64,000 nt of DNA, taken from an uncultured Paracoccaceae bacterium. Its GTDB lineage: Bacteria; Pseudomonadota; Alphaproteobacteria; Rhodobacterales; Rhodobacteraceae. The notes beneath the pieces are model-generated. The model was given only the letters and a program-made list of their open reading frames with translations, ran no database searches and had not been told where the DNA came from. The stretch spans positions 186,001 through 250,000 of the forward strand of contig CANMPL010000004.1 in NCBI GenBank assembly GCA_947499715.1, given 5' to 3'. Shown in pieces: positions 10,145 to 18,889 of this stretch (position 1 is its first letter; each line of letters starts with the position of its first letter). The position numbers and the translations under genes were made by a program.

Positions 10145-10256
10145 CGGCGCAGTTTCTTTAGGGTCTGCGGCGACACCGGCCCGTCACATGCGATTGGTTA
10201 TTTTGCTTTTTTGGTTGCCCGTCGGCGTCCCCATTAAAAACCCGTGCGGGGGACAG

Positions 10257-12260
10257 ATGACGGATAAGCATTATCTTGAAGCGGAACTTGAGGATCGTTT
10301 GCTGAACGATCCAACGATCTGGGACTTTATCCGCAGATCATCTCTTGATGGTGTCTGGTTTTGGGATCTTGAGAACCCCGAACACGAATGGATGAGCCCC
10401 GAATTCTGGAAAACGCTTGGATTTGACCCGGCAACAAAGCCGCATTTGGCGGATGCCTGGCAAGATCTCATCAATCCAAAGGACCTTGAGCTTGCGACGA
10501 TCAACGCCGAACGGCACATCGCGGACCCAAATGTCCCCTATGATCAGATTGTGCGCTATGCGAATGCAAAGGGCGGGACGACATGGGTGCGGTGTCGCGG
10601 GCTCGCGCTGCGCAATGAAGACGGCAAAGCGGTGCGGCTTTTTGGGGCGCACACAGAACTGACCGAATTGGTCGAAGACGCGCAAAGGCGCGAGACCGAT
10701 TTTAAGGTCACAAACAGCCGGTTGAATGCGGTGTTGAATGCGGCGCAAAGCGGCATCATCGGGTTGGATAAGTCAGGGCAAATCGCATTCGTGAACCCAT
10801 CAGCCCGGCACATGCTGGGCGGCATACAGGTCCCTGCGCCATTTGCGTGGCCGCCCGATTACGTGCTGCTGGATACAACCGATCTGCACCCGTTGTCGGG
10901 CAAAGAGAACCCGCTGAACCGGTCACTGGATGGCGATACCCTTATGGGAGAGGTCTTTGTGATCAAGCGCCGCAACGGGTCAGAACCGCGGTACCTGCGG
11001 ATTTCGAGCGCGCAGGTCGATGTTGATGTTGATACCGACGTCGGTGTTGTCTTGATCCTTGACGATATTTCAGAACAAGAGCGCAACCGCCAACAGATCG
11101 AGCGATCAAGTCGTCTGGATGCTTTGGGTCAGCTGACGGGCGGTATCGCCCATGATTTCAACAACATGCTGGCGACGATTGAATATGCGGTGCAACTGGC
11201 CAACGACAGCGATGACCCCAAGAAAAAGACCGAATTCCTTGATACGGCGCTTGAGAGCGTTCAGCGCGGTGCGGACCTGACAAGGCGTCTTTTGGCCTTT
11301 GCCAAAAGCCAGCCGGGGCTAGCGAAGTCATGGTCCGTCGAAGATATTATTGAGCGATTTGCGCCTCTGATCAAACCGACGATCGAAGAACATATTAGCT
11401 TGACCTTCAGCACCGAAACACCGGGATTGCATGTTTATTGCGACCGCAGCTTGCTGGAAAACGCGCTGCTTAATTTAGTGCTGAACAGCCGCGATGCGAT
11501 CAAAGGGGCGGGGATGGGGGACAACATTTCAATTTCCGTGCGCGCCCTGACAGACGATGCCGGTCTTGAAGAAGATCAAGCTGATGCGGACCTGATGGAC
11601 AAATCCAAGACATCAAGGTTTGTCGAATTCGCCGTCACGGACAACGGCCCCGGCATGGAAACCGAAGTGCAGACCCGCGCGATTGACCCGTTCTTTACCA
11701 CGAAAGAGGGGGCTTCGGGCACTGGCCTAGGGTTGTCGATGGTCTATGGCTTTGCGACCCAGTCGAATGGGCAATTGCGGATCTATTCAGAACCGGGGCA
11801 CGGCACCACGGTGCGCATTTCGCTGCCGCGTGGGGATGTCGACGGTGGCCGCGAAAGGCCGGTTGCCCGCACACCTGTGATCAACGGAAACGGCGAACAT
11901 GTCCTGCTCGTCGAAAACGAGGCGCGCCTGTTACGGATTGTCGACGAACTTTTGCAGGGGCTTGGCTATCAGGTCACGACAGCAAGTTCCGGTCAGGACG
12001 CGCTTGATCAGGTCGCAAACGGTTTGCGGTTTGATGTCCTGCTGACGGATGTGGTGATGCCCGGCAAGATTGGCGGTTTTGCACTGGCTAAAGAACTGCG
12101 CGATCTGATTCCTGATATTCCCGTTCTCTATATGTCCGGCTATACAGGATTCTCTGAAGCCGAGATGGGCACCGTCGTGGCACCTTTGATCCAAAAACCC
12201 TGTCCGCCTGACGATCTTGGGCATGCGCTCTACAAAATTCTGAACGAAGCAAGAAAATGA
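10257..12260 (+). CDS. PAS-PAS hybrid histidine kinase with C-terminal receiver
   Basis: A 667-residue kinase without clear membrane segments. The ATG at 10257 is preferred because GCGGGGGACAG lies just before it; the open frame extends upstream without similarity. Two PAS modules (about residues 20-140 and 150-270) precede an H-box, LDALGQLTGGIAHDFNNM, with the phospho-accepting histidine near residue 299. The ATPase shows N-box LLNLVLNSRDA and G-boxes DNGPGM and GTGLGLSMVYGF. A receiver domain follows with LLTDVVMPG; its aspartate is near residue 597. The protein is soluble and probably senses an internal cue. It overlaps the next receiver gene by ATGA, so the two form one signalling unit. 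Nothing shows a link to urease beyond adjacency. Confidence 0.93.
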   Translation: MTDKHYLEAELEDRLLNDPTIWDFIRRSSLDGVWFWDLENPEHEWMSPEFWKTLGFDPATKPHLADAWQDLINPKDLELATINAERHIADPNVPYDQIVRYANAKGGTTWVRCRGLALRNEDGKAVRLFGAHTELTELVEDAQRRETDFKVTNSRLNAVLNAAQSGIIGLDKSGQIAFVNPSARHMLGGIQVPAPFAWPPDYVLLDTTDLHPLSGKENPLNRSLDGDTLMGEVFVIKRRNGSEPRYLRISSAQVDVDVDTDVGVVLILDDISEQERNRQQIERSSRLDALGQLTGGIAHDFNNMLATIEYAVQLANDSDDPKKKTEFLDTALESVQRGADLTRRLLAFAKSQPGLAKSWSVEDIIERFAPLIKPTIEEHISLTFSTETPGLHVYCDRSLLENALLNLVLNSRDAIKGAGMGDNISISVRALTDDAGLEEDQADADLMDKSKTSRFVEFAVTDNGPGMETEVQTRAIDPFFTTKEGASGTGLGLSMVYGFATQSNGQLRIYSEPGHGTTVRISLPRGDVDGGRERPVARTPVINGNGEHVLLVENEARLLRIVDELLQGLGYQVTTASSGQDALDQVANGLRFDVLLTDVVMPGKIGGFALAKELRDLIPDIPVLYMSGYTGFSEAEMGTVVAPLIQKPCPPDDLGHALYKILNEARK

Positions 12261-12679
12261 CGCTTATTGCAATTCTCGAAGACGACACCGCCTTTGGCAG
12301 CCTGATGAAAGAGGGGTTGGAGGGCGAAGGTTTCAAGGTTGAACTGTTCGACCGCGCCTCCAAGGCGCTGAGCTTTCTATCAGATACCCGCGTTGATTTG
12401 GTGATCACCGACGTCTTTGTCGAAGTTGATGGGGAATTGGTCCCCGATGGTGGGATCACCCTGATCGGCGGCATCCGATCCGCATCGCGCTACGGGCGTG
12501 CGGCGCAAAACCGCGACGTTCCAATCATCGCGATGACCGGGCGTGGCGGTCTATTGGGCAAAGAGTTTGGCCTATCCAATGCAGCCGGGATCGGTGCAAA
12601 TGCTGGGCTTCAAAAACCTTTTGCCCAGCCAGAGCTTGTTCAATTGATCAACAAGCTACTGCGCCGTTCTGACACGTAG
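12257..12679 (+). CDS. Stand-alone receiver-domain response regulator, atypical loop
   Basis: A 140-residue single-domain receiver with no output domain. The acidic pocket (EDD at residues 8-10), phospho-acceptor Asp52 in LVITDVFV, the switch threonine (MTGRGG, residue 94) and the conserved lysine (LQKPF, residue 120) are all present. The usual DxxMPxxxG loop is replaced by a longer acidic stretch, DVFVEVDGELVPDGG, lacking the MP pair. It is translationally coupled to the hybrid kinase, so it is probably the partner in a phosphorelay that acts by protein-protein contact. It ends convergently 43 bases from the pqiC stop codon. Confidence 0.88.
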   Translation: MTLIAILEDDTAFGSLMKEGLEGEGFKVELFDRASKALSFLSDTRVDLVITDVFVEVDGELVPDGGITLIGGIRSASRYGRAAQNRDVPIIAMTGRGGLLGKEFGLSNAAGIGANAGLQKPFAQPELVQLINKLLRRSDT

Positions 12680-12722
12680 CGCCAATTGGGCTGGGTGGTT
12701 GTCGGTCGGCTTGACCGAAGCC

Positions 12723-13283
12723 CTAGCGCCCGAGTTTGCCCGCGATATCCTCGCTAAGCCGCAAGATGGCTTGTGATTGCGCGACAGCCACGTCACCCGC
12801 TTCAAGCGACGCAATGGCGATCTTGATATCAAAAGAAGAAGACGTATTGCGGAAATCAATTCCGTCGCCGCCGATGAAATAGGTGCCTGTCAGGTGAAAC
12901 TGTCCATCGGATTTTGCGATCATGTCTGAGACGCGAATATCAATCCCCACATCGGGCAGGCCGGGGAAGGGCCATGGGTCGGGGCCGACCGTGGCGCTTA
13001 GAATGCTGTCCAGATGCCGCGAAATCTCGAGCGTGACGGCCCGCGCAGGGTCATCCGCCCAAAGCAGATCACCCGTTGATGTGATAACGCCGGGCGCTGT
13101 TTCCACCGCAAGTTCTTCGGCGGCAGCATAGGCGGGCAGGGACACCGTTTGCACCAGCGCTGAGCCAACAAAGGCGCGCAGTTCAAGCGAGGATTGCACC
13201 GTCGGATAAGCGACCCGCGTCAAGGTGCCGGAACAGGCCGTAAGCGCCAGCACTGCAATTATCGAAAGCATTGTTTTGGTCAT
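12723..13283 (-). CDS. pqiC: PqiC-type ABC transport auxiliary lipoprotein
   Basis: A 186-residue lipoprotein with signal MTKTMLSIIAVLALTAC; the LTAC lipobox predicts lipidation and placement at the outer membrane. The domain is the PqiC/ABC-type transport auxiliary family (DUF330-like), recognised by the early VAYPTVQSSLELRAFVG-type strand and overall size. In the E. coli system PqiC docks the outer end of the PqiB needle. It is the last gene of a minus-strand pqi operon, starting one base after the pqiB stop. Family membership is inferred from context as much as from sequence. Confidence 0.8.
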   Translation of the reverse strand: MTKTMLSIIAVLALTACSGTLTRVAYPTVQSSLELRAFVGSALVQTVSLPAYAAAEELAVETAPGVITSTGDLLWADDPARAVTLEISRHLDSILSATVGPDPWPFPGLPDVGIDIRVSDMIAKSDGQFHLTGTYFIGGDGIDFRNTSSSFDIKIAIASLEAGDVAVAQSQAILRLSEDIAGKLGR

Positions 13284-13284
13284 A

Positions 13285-15726
13285 TCAGCGCCCCGTCAGC
13301 AATGAATTTGGATTGCGCTGGATCGCGCGCGCCAGCGATGAAACAGCGTCAGCTGCCTCTTGAATGTCCCGCAAAGTCGACAGCGTTTCAGCGTTGAACC
13401 GCGAGCGTTCGCCGTAGGATTTCAGCACCGTATCCGTCTGATTTACCAGGGCCGTTGCCCGCGCCGAAAGTGCCGGCAGCGATTCCGCGGCAACCTCGAT
13501 CGCACTGGCTGCATCGGCAGCAGAGGCGAGTGCAGCGTTCACATTTGTAATGGCACCACCTTCGCGCACCTCGGCCAGGAACAAGGCCATTTGATCCAGG
13601 GCCACGGTCAAGGTGCCCGGCAAATCCTGTGTCTCATCCGCGCCGATCAGCGCATTGATGCTATCAAGCGTTGCCGTGGTCGCGCCCACCAGCCCCTCCA
13701 GATCAAGGTCGTTGGCCTTGCCCGCAAGTTCGTTCAGCTCTGCCGTGATCGCCGGAAGGTCCGTCGCAGCGGTCTCGATGCTTGCGGCGGCAGCGTTTGC
13801 CGCATTGATGGCTGAGGTCAGCTGTGTCGCCACATCAGCTTCTGCCAAGGTCGCAAGTATGCCGTCGATTTGCGCCACGACACTGCGCAAATCCGTCGGG
13901 ATCGCTTGCAAATCGTCCGATGCGATCAGTCCGCGCGCCTCATCTACCAAGCCGACCAAAGCCTCTGGCGCGGCCTGCAGGGCCTCTGTCGCCATGAATT
14001 GGTCAATCTGGTTCAGGGTTGCGGTGGCTTCGGTGATGAGCGCTTCAATTTCCAGCGCATTGGCTTTGGCGACCAATGCTGCGATCTCTTCCGTCAAGGC
14101 AGGAAGGTTCTGTGTCGCAAGGTCGATATTGGCGACTGCGGCACCCGCTGTGTCGATCACGTCGCTGACGCGGCCAACAATGTTGGCCTCTCCCGCATCG
14201 CCCACGATGTCATTCAACTCGGTCACAATCGCACGCAGCTCTGACGGGATGGCTTGAATGTCTTCAGACCCGATGATGTTGCGCGTGTCCTGCAACAAGG
14301 CGACAATCTCATCAGGTGCTTGTGAGACCCCCTCACTGCGCACCACCTGATCAAGGCTATCCATCAGATCAATGGCAGAGGCCATCAGCTCTTCGACCGG
14401 CAGGTCATTGACGCGATCCAGCACTGTCTGCGCCTCATCGCCCACATCTGAAATCGCGTTTTCTGTGGTGGGCAGCACCGGAAACGGCTGCGCGCCAAGA
14501 TTGACAAAGGCGCGTTCCGCCTCTGGATCTTCGAACAATTCCACATTCAACGCACCCGACAGGATATTGCCGGTGACAAGCCGCGCCCGCAGGTTGGCCG
14601 TGCGGACCATATCGGAAATCAGGATCAGCGCGTCCTCTGGCGTCGCGTCCTCTGCCAGCCCCATGCGACCCGGCTCAATGGCGATGATTGTGCGCAGTTG
14701 CACCAGGGGGCCGGTGACGCGATCTTCGACCGCAACCGCGCTCAGGTTTGTGACCGTCCCGACACGCACGCCGCGAAACCGGACTTCTGCGCCTGCGGCC
14801 AATCCGTTGACCGATCCGTCAAACAAGATTGCAAGCTCAAGAACCGGCAAATCCGGGTCGTTGAAGAGGCTGTTGCGGGCGACTTCCTCGCCTTCGAACA
14901 GATCAAAGATGTCGCCGTCCCGCACTGGCTCTCCGCCCGATACGATCGTATCAAAAGCGATGCCGCCCTCGATCAGCGACGCAATAGAGCTGACGTTCAA
15001 TGCAATGCCGCCCGCGCCAAGCGATACCGAAAAGCCCGAGGTATCCCAAAACCGCGTGTTTGTGGTCATGCGGCTGTCGTAGGGCTCTTCGATAAAGGCG
15101 GTTACGGTGACCGATTGCCCGTCCCGCGTCAGCTGTGGCGTGTCAAGAAACCCGACCTGAATGCCCTTGTGCAGGATCGGCGCGCCTGCCGTCAGGGAAC
15201 TGCCATCGCTAGTGCGTAGCGTAATCTGTGTGCCCTTGTCATCAACACGCGTAATTGGCGGCGTCTCAAGCCCGGTGAATTCGAACTGCTGCACATCGGG
15301 TTCCTGGTTCCAGCTGCCTTCGATGTAGACACCAGACAACACGGTATCCAAACCAGAGATCCCGCGAACCGACACATCAGGCCGCACAACCCAGAAAGAC
15401 GCATCCTGATCAAGGTAGGGGGCAACCGACTGGTCGATCCGTGCATGAACAAGCACCTCTGTCAGCCCTTCGGCAAATTCGACATCTTCGACGCGCCCGA
15501 TGGTGACGTCCTTGTACTTGATCTCGGTCTCTTCTGGCTTGATGCCGGAAGCGTTCTCAAACGAGATTTCGATCAAAGTGCCCTGATTGGCGTAGTTCTG
15601 ATACGCGATCGAAAGCGACACGATCAATGCAATTAACGGGACCAGCCAGACCAAAGAGATGCGCCGCGCGCCGCTTGGCTTGCCGTCTTGGATATCCATC
15701 TGGGCGGGGGTCGGGCTATCGGTCAT
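13285..15726 (-). CDS. pqiB: PqiB-type MCE protein with long helical repeat tail
   Basis: An 813-residue protein with one N-terminal transmembrane helix (about residues 24-42, WLVPLIALIVSLSIAYQNY) and three MCE domains (about 45-390). MCE proteins form tunnels that carry phospholipids across the periplasm. The C-terminal half is unusual: helical, Ala/Leu/Asp-rich repeats with a period near 116 residues (SEDIQAIPSELRAIV recurs as SDDLQAIPTDLRSVV, and LVAKANALEIEALI as LAGKANDLDLEGLV). This tail probably forms the coiled-coil needle that reaches the outer membrane. The start codon overlaps the pqiA2 stop (ATGA). A shorter C-terminus is typical of enterobacterial PqiB (about 546 residues). Confidence 0.9.
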   Translation of the reverse strand: MTDSPTPAQMDIQDGKPSGARRISLVWLVPLIALIVSLSIAYQNYANQGTLIEISFENASGIKPEETEIKYKDVTIGRVEDVEFAEGLTEVLVHARIDQSVAPYLDQDASFWVVRPDVSVRGISGLDTVLSGVYIEGSWNQEPDVQQFEFTGLETPPITRVDDKGTQITLRTSDGSSLTAGAPILHKGIQVGFLDTPQLTRDGQSVTVTAFIEEPYDSRMTTNTRFWDTSGFSVSLGAGGIALNVSSIASLIEGGIAFDTIVSGGEPVRDGDIFDLFEGEEVARNSLFNDPDLPVLELAILFDGSVNGLAAGAEVRFRGVRVGTVTNLSAVAVEDRVTGPLVQLRTIIAIEPGRMGLAEDATPEDALILISDMVRTANLRARLVTGNILSGALNVELFEDPEAERAFVNLGAQPFPVLPTTENAISDVGDEAQTVLDRVNDLPVEELMASAIDLMDSLDQVVRSEGVSQAPDEIVALLQDTRNIIGSEDIQAIPSELRAIVTELNDIVGDAGEANIVGRVSDVIDTAGAAVANIDLATQNLPALTEEIAALVAKANALEIEALITEATATLNQIDQFMATEALQAAPEALVGLVDEARGLIASDDLQAIPTDLRSVVAQIDGILATLAEADVATQLTSAINAANAAAASIETAATDLPAITAELNELAGKANDLDLEGLVGATTATLDSINALIGADETQDLPGTLTVALDQMALFLAEVREGGAITNVNAALASAADAASAIEVAAESLPALSARATALVNQTDTVLKSYGERSRFNAETLSTLRDIQEAADAVSSLARAIQRNPNSLLTGR

Positions 15727-16364
15727 CTGTTCTTCCTGTCAGCGTCCCAGATCAATCGCGGGTCAAAGCTTTGGGCCGAAAACATCGTAAAGATGACCGA
15801 AAGTGCAAAGCTAAGTGCCGCAATGCCGGGATTAATCGACGCGATTGTATTTAACTGCACGAGCGCTGAAAGGATTGCAACGACGAAGACGTCAATCATG
15901 GACCAACGCCCTATGAATTCAACGAAATCATACAGTTTGTGCCGCTGGTGCATATTCAGGATCGACTGCTGTTGCACCGATATCGCCAAATAGGCGATTG
16001 CGATGAATTTGCCGATAGGGATCATGATCGAGGCCACAAAGACAATCAGCGCGATGCCGTAGGATTTATAGTGGATCAACTCGACCACACCACCGATGAT
16101 CGTGCTGTCAGAGCGTTCGATCAGCGTGTTGGTCAGCAGCATGGGGTAGATGTTGGCCGGAATGAAAAGCACAATACCCGCAATCAGCCAGGCCCAGACC
16201 TTTTGCAGGCTTTGTGCGTCGCGGCTTTGCAGTGCGCCGTGGCACCTTGTGCAATTCTGCGTGCCAAGTGCATGGACCTGTCCGCAGCGTCGGCAGGCAA
16301 CCAGCCCAGCCTCGCGCGCGGTGATCAGGCCCGTGCTTGCGTGGCTTTGTCCAATGCTTCCCAA
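15723..16364 (-). CDS. PqiA-like inner-membrane protein, second half
   Basis: A 213-residue protein with a zinc-ribbon-like start (ACRRCGQVH and NCTRCHG, two CxxC pairs) and four hydrophobic segments. It matches the C-terminal half of PqiA. In E. coli both halves are fused in one chain; here they are separate overlapping genes. The likely start is a TTG at 16364, which lies inside the end of pqiA1 (40-base overlap); no ATG or GTG is available before the cysteine motif. It probably forms the inner-membrane module that loads lipid into the PqiB tunnel. Confidence 0.85.
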   Translation of the reverse strand: MGSIGQSHASTGLITAREAGLVACRRCGQVHALGTQNCTRCHGALQSRDAQSLQKVWAWLIAGIVLFIPANIYPMLLTNTLIERSDSTIIGGVVELIHYKSYGIALIVFVASIMIPIGKFIAIAYLAISVQQQSILNMHQRHKLYDFVEFIGRWSMIDVFVVAILSALVQLNTIASINPGIAALSFALSVIFTMFSAQSFDPRLIWDADRKNR

Positions 16365-16972
16365 ATCGCATACCTATTCATGATTTGATCTTTGACGATC
16401 GTGACAATCACTAACCCCGCAAAGGCCCAAAAAGCAGGGCCCAGCGTCACGGACGCCAGCCCCGCAACTTTGATCAGCGCGACCGTGACACCGACCATAA
16501 AGATCTCGGCCATGGCCCAGGGTCGCAGCGTTTCCGCAAGCCCAAACGCTTGCCGGGCGAGCGGGCGGGGCGTGACACCCCGCGCCAACGGTCCGATGGC
16601 ATAGATGATTGCGACCAACCGGGTCAGGGGCAGAATGATGATAAACATCGCCACAGCCACAGCCAACGGCACGGCCATGCCGGTGTTGAACGCCGTAATG
16701 GCGCTGAAGACGGATGTGGCGTTGTGGTTGCCTTGTGCGTTCAGGTCCATGAACGGAAAGCTGATCGCGGCGATCATCAGCACAAAAGCCGCAACGGCAA
16801 GGCTGACCACGTTCACCATCGCGCCCGCGCGGGCCGTTTGCAGCACGGCATGGCACCGCTGACAGGATGCCGTGGCACCATCAGGCAAGGTGGCAGCCGC
16901 GTGCAGAGTGTCGCAATGCGGGCAGGCGATAAGATCTTGGAGCGGCGGCAAAGCCATATGAGCACAGTCCAT
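16325..16972 (-). CDS. PqiA-like inner-membrane protein, first half
   Basis: A 215-residue protein from the chosen ATG at 16972; an ATG at 16957 and upstream starts to 17059 are also possible because no start has a strong ribosome-binding site. It begins with two CxxC pairs (ACPHCDTLH, SCQRCHA), then four transmembrane segments including the VNVVSLAVAAFVLMIAAISF stretch. It matches the N-terminal half of PqiA. It is the first gene of the pqi operon and overlaps the second half by 40 bases, consistent with the two products forming one complex. Confidence 0.83.
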   Translation of the reverse strand: MDCAHMALPPLQDLIACPHCDTLHAAATLPDGATASCQRCHAVLQTARAGAMVNVVSLAVAAFVLMIAAISFPFMDLNAQGNHNATSVFSAITAFNTGMAVPLAVAVAMFIIILPLTRLVAIIYAIGPLARGVTPRPLARQAFGLAETLRPWAMAEIFMVGVTVALIKVAGLASVTLGPAFWAFAGLVIVTIVKDQIMNRYAIWEALDKATQARA

Positions 16973-17085
16973 ATTCAGGACGATGAGTCGTCCACCACGC
17001 AAATATAGGTCTTCCCCCATGCGAACACCATGCGACAAGTGATTTGCACATAATGTCATTTAAAACAGATAATTACAGGATGAAC

Positions 17086-17706
17086 CTAATCTGATTGGCT
17101 CAGCGTCAGGTCGCAAGGCAGTGCATGTTTCAGCACCCGTTCGGCATTTGGGATATCGTTGCCCTCGGCGCGTCGGGTTGCCACGGCACGGGAATAGTTC
17201 AGCGACAGCCAGCGTTGGATCAATCGGGCGCGCAACTGCGCCATGGGCACATCAAGCCGGGCGGTCAGGTCCCATAATGGTGCCAGAAACTCCCACGGGG
17301 CCTCTTCAAACATCAGATAATTGCCCTCGACAATCACAACCTGGGTGTCGGCGGGCACCTCGATTGCACCGGCAATCGCCTGATCCTGGGCGCGATCAAA
17401 CATCGGAGCAATCACTTCAACATTCTCTTTCAAGCGATTGATAATATTCAAAAAGCCGTCAGCATCAAATGTCTCTGGCGCGCCTTTTCTTGGGCGCAGA
17501 CCGCGTGCATCTAGGATGGTATTGTGCAGGTGAAAGCCGTCCATTGGAACAACCACGGTTTTGACCTTTTGCTGTGTCAGCCTGCGGGCCAGCTCGCTGG
17601 CCAGCGTCGATTTTCCGCTTGCCGGGGCGCCGACGATTGCAATCAAGACCCGCGGCCGGGTCTTGCACAAATCATGCGTGCGCTCTGCCAGCGTATTTAC
17701 GTGCAT
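17086..17706 (-). CDS. P-loop kinase of the uridine kinase/phosphoribulokinase family
   Basis: A 206-residue cytosolic kinase. The start at 17706 follows a CAGGACG ribosome-binding site; an upstream frame would add 22 residues. The P-loop is IVGAPASGKST, followed by PMDGFHLHN, a hallmark of the nucleoside/fructose-transport-kinase (FrcK-like, PanK-like) group, and RKGAPETFDADGF. The substrate cannot be told: relatives act on nucleosides, pantothenate or sugars. It lies alone on the minus strand, divergent from the BrkB gene, with about 110 bases to the pqi operon downstream. Confidence 0.85.
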   Translation of the reverse strand: MHVNTLAERTHDLCKTRPRVLIAIVGAPASGKSTLASELARRLTQQKVKTVVVPMDGFHLHNTILDARGLRPRKGAPETFDADGFLNIINRLKENVEVIAPMFDRAQDQAIAGAIEVPADTQVVIVEGNYLMFEEAPWEFLAPLWDLTARLDVPMAQLRARLIQRWLSLNYSRAVATRRAEGNDIPNAERVLKHALPCDLTLSQSD

Positions 17707-17855
17707 TGTTACGTCCTGCACCGGTTCACCTGCTCTGAAATTGTTTGCTTTCCTCCACGCTATGCAATGCAATCGCGTGACGCGAGTGCAAAATGCTGCA
17801 ACGGCAAAAAATGGCAGGTCTTGGCGTGGCCCGGCTTCTGTCCTAGCTATGCATC

Positions 17856-18728
17856 ATGACCGACACCCAACCATCGCCCCCAAAACGCCTTGCCTGGTAT
17901 TGGCGGTTGTGGTCGCTGCTTTACGGCACTTGGAACACGGCGAGCGAGCGTCATGTGGGCCTGATCTCTGCCGGGGTCGCGTTTTTTGGCATATTCGCGA
18001 TCTTTCCCGCGATTTCTGCTGTGATTGCGATATTTGGGCTTGTTGCTGACCCGGTGGTCGTCTTGCAGCAGATCGAATTGATGCAAGATATCATCCCCAA
18101 AGAAGCATATGACCTGCTTGTCGGCCAAATGGGGCGCTTATTGGCAGCCGGGACAGGCACCCTTGGTTGGGCGACCTTCGTGTCAATTGCTTTGGCGCTT
18201 TGGGCATCGCGGGCAGGGGTCGCGGCCCTGATGGGCGGGCTGAACGCTATCGCTGACCGCCCGCCGCGGAACGGATTCAAGCAGATTATCGTCGCGTTGA
18301 CGCTGACCATCTGTCTTGTCGGCCTGGCCATCCTGGCCATGATGGCTGTTGTCGTCGCACCCATCGTGATTGCCTTTGCCCCGATAGGTGAAGGCAGCGC
18401 CTTTATCCTCGAAGGTGTTCGCTGGCTGGTGGCGTTCTTTGTGCTTTATGCTGCCCTGGCGCTTCTCTACCGCTTCGGCCCCAATCAAAGGGGCGCTCGT
18501 TTGCGCTGGTTCACCATTGGCGCGGCCACGGCCATCGCGCTTTGGATCGCTGCCTCGGCTGGGCTGAGTTATTACCTCACCAATTTCGCCAGTTATAATG
18601 AGGTCTATGGATCCCTTGGCGCGGTGATTGGTTTGCTACTCTGGCTCTACATTACGTCCTATTTGATCCTGCTCGGTGCTGCTTTGAATTTGCAGGTTCA
18701 CGGCCGCGTCGATGGTGAGGCGACCTGA
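17856..18728 (+). CDS. YihY/BrkB family inner-membrane protein
   Basis: A 290-residue protein with about six transmembrane segments and the family pattern ASERHVGLISAGVAFFG near the start and FASYNEVYGSLGAVIGLLLW near the end. The family was once annotated as RNase BN or serum-resistance BrkB, but its function is still unproven. The gene is monocistronic: a terminator hairpin begins inside its last codons. Confidence 0.92.
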   Translation: MTDTQPSPPKRLAWYWRLWSLLYGTWNTASERHVGLISAGVAFFGIFAIFPAISAVIAIFGLVADPVVVLQQIELMQDIIPKEAYDLLVGQMGRLLAAGTGTLGWATFVSIALALWASRAGVAALMGGLNAIADRPPRNGFKQIIVALTLTICLVGLAILAMMAVVVAPIVIAFAPIGEGSAFILEGVRWLVAFFVLYAALALLYRFGPNQRGARLRWFTIGAATAIALWIAASAGLSYYLTNFASYNEVYGSLGAVIGLLLWLYITSYLILLGAALNLQVHGRVDGEAT

Positions 18729-18745
18729 AAACAGGTCAGTTTTTG
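18722..18745 (+). terminator. Intrinsic terminator after the BrkB gene
   Basis: The stem GACCTG / CAGGTC with an AAAA loop is followed after two bases by TTTTT. The stem overlaps the last codons of the BrkB gene, so it isolates that gene from the adhesin operon. Confidence 0.75.
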
Positions 18746-18889
18746 TGGAATGTGTCACAAATAGGGCGCAAAAAGGGCGATATTCCCCCTAACTTTTCCT
18801 AGAAATAGCGAATCGATCAAGATAGTGTGGTCGCAATCAAAATGGACACGACCCCAAATGAGGGCGTGCAACGAGGCGGAGCAAATATA

